NCBI RefSeq assembly: GCF_033807535.1
Contig: NZ_CP136856.1
Coordinates: 1,173,001-1,237,000 of the forward strand
Direction: 5' to 3'
From: Oceanisphaera sp. IT1-181
GTDB lineage: Bacteria; Pseudomonadota; Gammaproteobacteria; Enterobacterales; Aeromonadaceae
Length of the DNA: 64,000 nucleotides
This document shows positions 58,388 through 64,000 of the stretch, piece after piece; within the stretch, counting starts at the first letter, position 1, and each line of letters begins with the position of its first letter. The position numbers and the translations under genes are program-made. The notes beneath the pieces were generated by a model. The model was not told the origin of the DNA and did not search any database. It saw only the letters and a program-made list of their open reading frames with translations.

Positions 58388-59602
58388 ATGAGAAGAGCAG
58401 TCATTACCGGTATCGGTGTGGTGTCGAGCATTGGTAACAATCAAGAAGAGGTTTTGGCCTCACTCAAGGCGGGCCGCTCCGGTATCAGCTTCTCCCAGCA
58501 ATTCGCCGATCATAACTTGCGCAGCCATGTTTGGGGAAACATAAACATGGTTCCATCAGAGCACATAGACCGCAAAGTGATGCGTTTTATGGGTGATGCA
58601 GCCGCCTTTGCCTATCTTTCTATGGAACAGGCAATTGCTGATTCGGGCCTTGATGAGTCAATGGTATCGAACGAGCGTACTGGCTTAGTGGCCGGTTCAG
58701 GTGGTGCTTCTTCTAAAAACCAGATTGAAGCGTGCGATATTCTGCGTACCAAGGGCGTGCGTCGCGTGGGTCCTTATATGGTGCCGCGTACCATGTCTTC
58801 GACCGTGTCTGCTTGCTTGGCGACGCCGTTTAAAATCAAAGGCATCAACTACACCATCAGTTCAGCCTGTGCGACTTCTGCACACTGTATTGGTCATGCA
58901 TTAGAGCAAATTCAGTTAGGCAAACAAGACATCGTCTTCGCCGGTGGTGGTGAAGAAGTGGATTGGACGCTAGCACTGCAGTTTGATGCCATGGGTGCAT
59001 TGTCGAGCAAATATAACGACACCCCTGAACTGGCTTCTCGTACCTATGATGCGGGCCGTGATGGCTTCGTAATCTCTGGCGGCGGCGGCATGGTAGTAGT
59101 AGAAGAATTAGAGCACGCGTTGAAGCGTGGCGCTAAAATCTACGCTGAAATTACCGGCTACGGTGCCACTTCTGACGGCTACGACATGGTTGCACCCTCA
59201 GGCGAGGGCGCGGTACGTTGCATGCAACAAGCCATGGCCACCGCACCAGCAGCTGTGCAATACATCAATACTCACGGCACTTCAACGCCGGTGGGCGATG
59301 TAAAAGAGTTGGAAGCCATCAATAATTTATTTGGTGATAATGCGCCTTTCATCTCTGCCACTAAAGCCATGACCGGTCATGCGCTGGGTGCGGCAGGCGT
59401 ACACGAAGCTGTGTACTCCTTGCTGATGATGGAGCACGGTTTTATTGCGCCGAGCATCAACATTACCGAGCTGGACGAAAAGGCGAAAAATCTGCCTATC
59501 GTTACCGAGTACAAAGAAGTTGAATTAGACACTGTGATGTCAAACAGCTTTGGTTTTGGCGGCACTAACGCCAGCTTGGTATTCAGTAAGTACAAAGGTT
59601 AA
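58388..59602 (+). CDS. fabB: 3-oxoacyl-[acyl-carrier-protein] synthase I
   Basis: Condensing enzyme of fatty-acid elongation, required for unsaturated fatty acids. The 404-residue product has the nucleophile Cys161 in TISSACATSAH, His residues in INTHGTSTPVGD and TGHALGAAGVHEA, and the glycine-rich end NSFGFGGTNASLVF. E. coli FabB is 406 residues; the start MRRAVITGIGVVSSIG matches. A GAAAGAGAG site precedes the ATG, and a UUCG-capped terminator follows. Confidence 0.97.
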   Translation: MRRAVITGIGVVSSIGNNQEEVLASLKAGRSGISFSQQFADHNLRSHVWGNINMVPSEHIDRKVMRFMGDAAAFAYLSMEQAIADSGLDESMVSNERTGLVAGSGGASSKNQIEACDILRTKGVRRVGPYMVPRTMSSTVSACLATPFKIKGINYTISSACATSAHCIGHALEQIQLGKQDIVFAGGGEEVDWTLALQFDAMGALSSKYNDTPELASRTYDAGRDGFVISGGGGMVVVEELEHALKRGAKIYAEITGYGATSDGYDMVAPSGEGAVRCMQQAMATAPAAVQYINTHGTSTPVGDVKELEAINNLFGDNAPFISATKAMTGHALGAAGVHEAVYSLLMMEHGFIAPSINITELDEKAKNLPIVTEYKEVELDTVMSNSFGFGGTNASLVFSKYKG

Positions 59603-59631
59603 TCCTTTATACTGTGGCTTGAGTCAATACT

Positions 59632-59659
59632 AAAAAAGGACGCTTCGGTGTCCTTTTTT
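59632..59659 (+). terminator. Terminator of fabB
   Basis: AAAAAAGGACGC pairs with GTGTCCTTTTTT around a TTCG tetraloop, with T-run. Confidence 0.93.
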
Positions 59660-59885
59660 GATCCTGTGCAACAGAGTGACTTTAAAAATGAAAAACTTTT
59701 CTGCCACGGAATACACGGAAGAACACGGAAAAATAAAGATCATATCTGAAAAATATTTTACGGGGTAAGAGCTAACTCAAATAACCCCCTAAATTTAAAG
59801 AGAGCGAGCTTTTGTAAGCGAACGTTTACTCTTGCATTTCGTCGGAGCTAGACGTTATCTTTTGCCCCTCCATAACGTCTCTGTT
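59660..59885. other. Spacer between fabB and mobA
   Basis: No gene is supported. It includes the direct repeat CACGGAA-TACACGGAAGAACACGGAA near 59704-59730, a motif of short ACACGGAA units. Confidence 0.4.
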
Positions 59886-60539
59886 TTAGGCTTTATTACT
59901 ATTTTCCGTGGGTTTCGCGGATTCCGTTGCGAAATGGTCCTTCGGCTGTTCTTGCTCTAACTGCGCCAGTGCCTCTGGTGTATTGAGATTGGTAAAAGCG
60001 GCAACTTGGTCACTAAAGTCTACTTTTAATAATTCGTGCTGAGCAAACCACAGTTGTAATTTACGATCACCGACCGCTAAATAATGCTGTAGCGATGGCA
60101 ATAACGACCGATGCAGTAGGGCGGTAGCGGCATGTAAGTGGATACCATCATCCACGATGGCTATTTGACCTGCATGAGTAACGGCACCGCACAGTCGCTC
60201 GGCTAAATCAGCGGGTACCAAGGGGCTGTCGCAGGGTACAAATAACACCCACTCGCTAAGGGCATGGCGAAGGCCGGCTTCAAATCCGGCTAACGGGCCA
60301 GCAAAACCGGTAAGGCTGTCAGTCACTCTGTCAGTAATGACGGGGGCATACTGTTGGTAGAGAGCTTGGTTACGATTGGCATTAATGATGACATTGGCCA
60401 CTTGTGGGGTAAGGCGCGCTAATAAGTGCGCTATCAAAGGCTTGCCCCATAAGGTAATCAGCCCTTTATCCGCCTTTTTCATACGGCGACCTTCACCACC
60501 GGCCAAAATAACAGCCGTGATCTGCTTTGGATCTAACAT
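59886..60539 (-). CDS. mobA: Molybdenum cofactor guanylyltransferase
   Basis: Attaches GMP to molybdopterin to make the bis-MGD cofactor of enzymes of the DMSO reductase family. The 217-residue nucleotidyltransferase has the signature VILAGGEGRRMKKADKGLI, the lysine KPLIAHLL, FAGPLAGFEAGL and the metal-binding FVPCDSPLVP. The ATG at 60539 has GGGA 5 bases upstream, better than the overlapping GTG at 60542. The last about 20 residues are a hydrophilic tail. mobB is not next to it. Confidence 0.94.
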   Translation of the reverse strand: MLDPKQITAVILAGGEGRRMKKADKGLITLWGKPLIAHLLARLTPQVANVIINANRNQALYQQYAPVITDRVTDSLTGFAGPLAGFEAGLRHALSEWVLFVPCDSPLVPADLAERLCGAVTHAGQIAIVDDGIHLHAATALLHRSLLPSLQHYLAVGDRKLQLWFAQHELLKVDFSDQVAAFTNLNTPEALAQLEQEQPKDHFATESAKPTENSNKA

Positions 60540-60768
60540 CACATTCCCTATTGTTACCGCTTTAAGCCTGATATCCGCCGTATACCATAGTAAGAGGCGG
60601 GATCTGCGGCTAGACCATTTGCTCTATGAGCAGACAAATCCTAACATGGATGACTTTGATTTTGCTGCCAATACGCAATAGGTGATGCATCTTGACCGTT
60701 CAAGGTCTGTGTATGTTATCGCGCCTGCCCCTGACCATTCATTTAATTATGCACCTTAAGGAATAATA

Positions 60769-61977
60769 ATGACGACAAGCACGCCCAACGGACCTTTTGT
60801 CGGTCGGCCCGTTATTGCCTTGCTGGCGATAGTCGCGCTAATGCTGGCGGCCGCCAACTTACGAGGTGGCTTGGTGGTGGTGGGGCCCTTGGTGACGGAA
60901 ATTCGTGCCGCGCTGAATATCAGCGCCAGTGCCTTCAGTATGCTGACCACGCTGCCGTTACTCTGCTTTGGTATTGTGTCTATTTGCGTGCCTTGGCTAA
61001 CGCGCAGGTGGGCGCCCCAGTGGTTATCGATTGTTGGGCTCATGGTGATCAGCCTGGGGGTGGGACTCAGGTTGGTGGATAATTATGCCCTGATCATTTT
61101 AGGTACCTTGTTACTGGGCTCGGCCATTGCGGTGCTGAATGTGTTAATCCCAGGCCTGGTAAAAGCCTTTTTTCCCCACCGAGTGGGTCTGATGACAGGC
61201 TTGTATTCGGTGACCTTGACGGCAGGTGCCGGCATGGGCGTATATCTTGCCATTCCCTTGCTGGAGCAGTTTGATAACTGGCGTGTGCCGGTAGCCATGT
61301 GGGCAATATTTCCGCTATTTTGTGTGCTGTTTTGGTTGCCGATGATCCGCGTAAAAGGGGTTGGCAGACCAGCTAACCCGGTACGAGTCAGCCTATGGCG
61401 AGATAAAATTGCTTGGTCGATTACCTTTTATATGGGCCTGCAGTCATTTTATTTTTACTCCATGGCCACTTGGTTGCCAAAAATTCTGCTCGAAAATGGC
61501 TTAGATGCCCATCAAGCGGGCACGGCCACAGCTTTTATTAACTTGGTGAGTATTCCATTTAACTTATTTGTACCGATTTTAGCGGCAAAAATGGCCAACC
61601 AGCGGCTGCTAGTAGTGGGCACTTTTATGGTGTCTTTCATCGGTATTGCAGGTCTTTGGTGGCAGCCCAACGCGGCACCTTTGTTGTGGGCGTCATTTAT
61701 CGGCATGGGCTGTGGCAGTGCGTTAAGCTTGGCGTTGTCCTTCTTTGTGCTGCGTGCCGAGAACACGGCGCAGGCCACAGCGCTGTCGGCCATGGCACAA
61801 AGTATTGGCTATTTACTGGCCGCCTTAGGGCCGGTATCGTTAGGGTTAATGCGTGATATCAGCGGCCATTGGCAGTGGGCATTATTGTTGCTGCTGGTCT
61901 TACAGCTGGGCCAATTGGCCAGCGGTTGGTCGGCAGCACGACCCATTAAAGTTAAACCCGATCAAAGTAAGCTTTAA
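60769..61977 (+). CDS. MFS permease, CynX/NimT-like
   Basis: A 402-residue permease with 12 hydrophobic helices in two halves. The start VIALLAIVALMLAAANLRGGLVVVGPLV and VTLTAGAGMGVYLAIPLLE resemble the CynX/NimT (YeaN) branch of the major facilitator family, some members of which carry cyanate or 2-nitroimidazole resistance. The substrate cannot be read from sequence, and no cyanase gene is near. AAGGAATA precedes the ATG. Confidence 0.82.
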   Translation: MTTSTPNGPFVGRPVIALLAIVALMLAAANLRGGLVVVGPLVTEIRAALNISASAFSMLTTLPLLCFGIVSICVPWLTRRWAPQWLSIVGLMVISLGVGLRLVDNYALIILGTLLLGSAIAVLNVLIPGLVKAFFPHRVGLMTGLYSVTLTAGAGMGVYLAIPLLEQFDNWRVPVAMWAIFPLFCVLFWLPMIRVKGVGRPANPVRVSLWRDKIAWSITFYMGLQSFYFYSMATWLPKILLENGLDAHQAGTATAFINLVSIPFNLFVPILAAKMANQRLLVVGTFMVSFIGIAGLWWQPNAAPLLWASFIGMGCGSALSLALSFFVLRAENTAQATALSAMAQSIGYLLAALGPVSLGLMRDISGHWQWALLLLLVLQLGQLASGWSAARPIKVKPDQSKL

Positions 61978-62124
61978 GAGCGCTGCACGCCTTACTTACG
62001 GCCTTAACTCAAGCCATCGAATGTCAGGCGGCTAGTGGCTGAAGAACTGCATACTGTGTTCTCTCCTATGCTTATGGGTGCTTGATGGTGTTAATCAAGC
62101 GCTCATAGGCCAAGGAGGGCTTAT

Positions 62125-62964
62125 ATGAATTATCTTCCCTTATTATTACCGCTGGCAGTGGTCACTATGGTGGTCACCGCTCAGCATCCTAATGCCCCAC
62201 CGCTGCAATTAGCCGCCAATTATCAGCAACAAGATGCCAGTCGTTATTGGGTAAGTGAAAAACTCGATGGCGTGCGCGCCTACTGGGATGGAGAAGCGCT
62301 CTGGTCACGGGCTGGGCATCGCTTTGTGGTGCCCGATTGGTTTGTGGCAGACTTTCCCAGTACCCATTTAGACGGAGAACTCTGGCTGGGCCGTGGCCAG
62401 TTTGACGCGCTCTCGGCGGCGGTGCGCCGGTATCAGCCTCAAGAAGATGAATGGCGCCAAATTCGGTTTATGGTGTTTGATTTACCCCAAAGCAGCGCAC
62501 TCTTTGAAGCCAGACTGAGTGAGCTGGAACAATTATTGACCCCAATAGATACGCCTTACTTACAGCTTATTGAGCAGCAGCGGCTCACGGATAATACGGC
62601 CCTCGCTAAGCTGTTAAAAGACGTAGAGTCGAGCGGCGGCGAGGGCTTAATGCTACGCCACAAACACAGCCGTTACCAAGCAGGGCGCAATCAAGGCTTA
62701 CTCAAGCTCAAGCAGTTTCAAGATGCAGAAGCCAAGGTAGTGGCGCATTTGCCAGGGTTTGGTAAGTACCAAGGCATGTTAGGGGCTTTGTTAGTGGAAA
62801 CGCCTGATGGCCGGCAGTTTCGCTTAGGCACCGGCTTTAGTGATGTGCAGCGCCAAACACCGCCCGCGGTGGGATCTACCGTGACCTATCGCTATCAAGG
62901 CGAAACCCAACAACGACAACCGCGCTTTGCCTACTTTATGCGTGAGCGCAAAGAAGATCCTTAG
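62125..62964 (+). CDS. ATP-dependent DNA ligase with signal peptide (LigE type)
   Basis: A 279-residue minimal ligase. The adenylated lysine is Lys46 in EKLDGVRAYWDG. The other nucleotidyltransferase motifs are LDGELWLGRGQFD, FMVFDLP, SSGGEGLMLRH and LLKLKQFQDAEAKVV, followed by the OB-fold domain to the end (GALLVETPDG, VTYRYQG). The N terminus YLPLLLPLAVVTMVVTAQ is a likely export signal, as in the LigE group of Neisseria, Haemophilus and Vibrio, which are thought to act in the periplasm, possibly on incoming DNA. GGAGGG precedes the ATG. Confidence 0.9.
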   Translation: MNYLPLLLPLAVVTMVVTAQHPNAPPLQLAANYQQQDASRYWVSEKLDGVRAYWDGEALWSRAGHRFVVPDWFVADFPSTHLDGELWLGRGQFDALSAAVRRYQPQEDEWRQIRFMVFDLPQSSALFEARLSELEQLLTPIDTPYLQLIEQQRLTDNTALAKLLKDVESSGGEGLMLRHKHSRYQAGRNQGLLKLKQFQDAEAKVVAHLPGFGKYQGMLGALLVETPDGRQFRLGTGFSDVQRQTPPAVGSTVTYRYQGETQQRQPRFAYFMRERKEDP

Positions 62965-62974
62965 GCCCTTCGGG

Positions 62975-63165
62975 AGCTTTAAGCCGTAGCTGTCAGTTAA
63001 AGACAGACACCGTCTTTGGTAGAGGCCATCTTTAGTCGGCCAGTTTTGCGCAGCGAACGTCTTGCTAAAGATGAAGGGTGAGACACCGCTATACGCCGTA
63101 CGCTGTCAGCCCAAGCAAGACATCGTCGTCCTCTTCACCCTTCACATCATTGCCACACAAAAAGC
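62975..63165. repeat. GC-rich imperfect repeat before the NRDE gene
   Basis: Contains AAAGACAGACACCGTCTTTG (inverted AAAGAC/GTCTTT), GCCGTACGCTGTCAG, and GAAGGGTGAGACACCG against CCTCTTCACCCTTCAC, a partial inverted repeat. Similar in makeup to 22379-22505 and 35430-35515. Confidence 0.4.
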
Positions 63166-63228
63166 CTCAATTTCACGCTCATTAGTATAAAGTGGTTTTG
63201 TTACTTACCACCTTGAGGAAACTAATTC

Positions 63229-64000
63229 GTGTGCTTGATTGCGTTTTCGTGGCAGCCCCAAGCTAGGCAGCTGCACTTATTGGCCAACCGTGATGAATTT
63301 TATGCACGCCCCACGGCTGCTGCCGATTGGTGGCCAGACTCGCCCAATATTTGGGCTGGTCGGGATCAAGAAGCGGGCGGCACTTGGCTCGGGGTAAATC
63401 GCAGTGGCCGGTTTGCGGCACTGACCAATGTTCGAGAAGCACAGATGAGTGTGGGTAAACGCAGTCGTGGTGAGCTGGTGACAAATTTTTTAACCAGCTC
63501 ATTAAGCCCAGAGATTTATTTAGAACAAATGCTTAGCCAAAGTGAGGAATACGCCGGTTTTAATCTGTTGCTGGGCGACCTTGCTATGGAGCAGGAACAG
63601 GGCGAGCTTTGGTATGGCGGCAACCGCCTCGGTGGTGAGGCAAGGCGTTTAAGCGCCGGCAGCTATGGTTTATCTAATGCCCAGCTCAATACGCCTTGGC
63701 CCAAATTGATCCGCCTTAAGCAGGGGTTAGCCCAGTTAGACGACACGGATGAAGCCTCCGCCTTTGCCTTATTAGACGACGCCACTCAGGCCGCACCTGA
63801 ATGTTTACCTGATACCGGCGTGAGCCCTGAGCTGGAATTACTCTTGTCGTCGGCATTTATTCATAGCCCTACTTACGGCACCCGCGCTCAAACCTACTTG
63901 TGCATCAAGGATCAGCAACTCGATATTATCGAGCGCAGCCGTGGTGCTCAGGCAGAGCTTATCAGCACGCAGCGCCTGCAACTTATTCTGCCCAGCGCGT
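63229..64000 (+). CDS. NRDE-family (TANGO2-like) protein, 3' truncated by window end
   Basis: The frame opens with GTG at 63229 and has no stop before 64000, so 257 codons are visible. The start MCLIAFSWQ and the motif LLANRDEFYARPT (which gives the NRDE name), then WAGRDQEAGGTWLGVNRSGRFAALTN, mark the TANGO2/NRDE family. An N-terminal cysteine after Met removal suggests an Ntn-hydrolase-like enzyme. The eukaryotic homologue is linked to Golgi organisation and haem or lipid handling; the bacterial role is unknown. A GAGG lies 10 bases upstream, rather far from the start. Confidence 0.9.
   Translation, partial: MCLIAFSWQPQARQLHLLANRDEFYARPTAAADWWPDSPNIWAGRDQEAGGTWLGVNRSGRFAALTNVREAQMSVGKRSRGELVTNFLTSSLSPEIYLEQMLSQSEEYAGFNLLLGDLAMEQEQGELWYGGNRLGGEARRLSAGSYGLSNAQLNTPWPKLIRLKQGLAQLDDTDEASAFALLDDATQAAPECLPDTGVSPELELLLSSAFIHSPTYGTRAQTYLCIKDQQLDIIERSRGAQAELISTQRLQLILPSA

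Overview
The window reads as chromosomal DNA of a marine or brackish gammaproteobacterium, most likely of the Aeromonadaceae (Oceanisphaera/Oceanimonas-like). Supporting points are conserved gene neighbourhoods such as fur-fldA-ybfE-ybfF-seqA-pgm, yciK-sohB-topA and fabB/mnmC, a phaB-phaA-phaP-phaC cluster, NhaD and TRAP transporters, and roughly 50% GC by eye. The genus is an inference; the class is well supported. Almost every gene is a single-copy housekeeping or metabolic gene, and I see no prophage, CRISPR array or obvious defence island.

Layout. 1-4.7 kb: the end of hisC, aroA, a MerR regulator, an unknown gene and a CsrD-like degenerate GGDEF/EAL protein. 4.7-5.3 kb: an array of four tRNA-Asn genes with a consensus promoter. 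6-10.4 kb: a polyhydroxyalkanoate operon (reductase, thiolase, phasin, synthase). 10.4-15.2 kb: two identical 1436-bp IS4-family elements bracketing glnS. 15.2-25.8 kb: fur, a DUF4442 gene, lpp facing an L,D-transpeptidase, fldA, ybfE, DUF2788, ybfF, seqA, pgm, astE, a Tsx/OmpK-like porin and an HPP membrane protein. 26-35.7 kb: tRNA-Ser(TGA), a PatB/MalY lyase, a LysR regulator, yciK, sohB, astB, topA and a 58-codon orphan. 35.8-49.5 kb: lysC behind a lysine riboswitch, argA, nhaD, a fused TRAP permease with its TAXI binding protein, dadA with a divergent LysR gene, and nagB-nagA-yciH. 49.5-64 kb: a DnaA-box/IHF-site cluster beside a fifth tRNA-Asn, uvrB, a pentapeptide-repeat gene, creA, corA, a degenerate DUF922 gene, mnmC/fabB, mobA, an MFS permease, an exported ATP-dependent DNA ligase and the start of an NRDE/TANGO2 gene.

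How genes work together. The pha genes turn acetyl-CoA into granule-bound polyester. Lpp and the LysM/YkuD transpeptidase are the substrate and a candidate enzyme for outer-membrane-to-wall attachment. astB and astE belong to one arginine-degradation pathway but lie 7 kb apart, outside an ast operon. nagB and nagA feed GlcNAc-6-P into glycolysis. The TAXI and TRAP genes form one sodium-driven uptake system.

Most interesting signals. (1) Both IS copies sit exactly in the loop of a rho-independent terminator hairpin (after phaC and between glnS and fur), each with its own target duplication, and each carries its own plus-strand terminator near the end that replaces the lost one. (2) A gene-free stretch at 49.77-50.06 kb combines several DnaA boxes, including a head-to-head pair, with a perfect IHF consensus next to a tRNA gene; this resembles the E. 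coli datA locus. (3) A modular intergenic repeat of about 100-130 bp with TTTTGTAG/CTACAAAA ends occurs in at least four places, and two copies flank the pentapeptide-repeat gene. (4) An 11-copy perfect 7-bp tandem repeat follows lpp.
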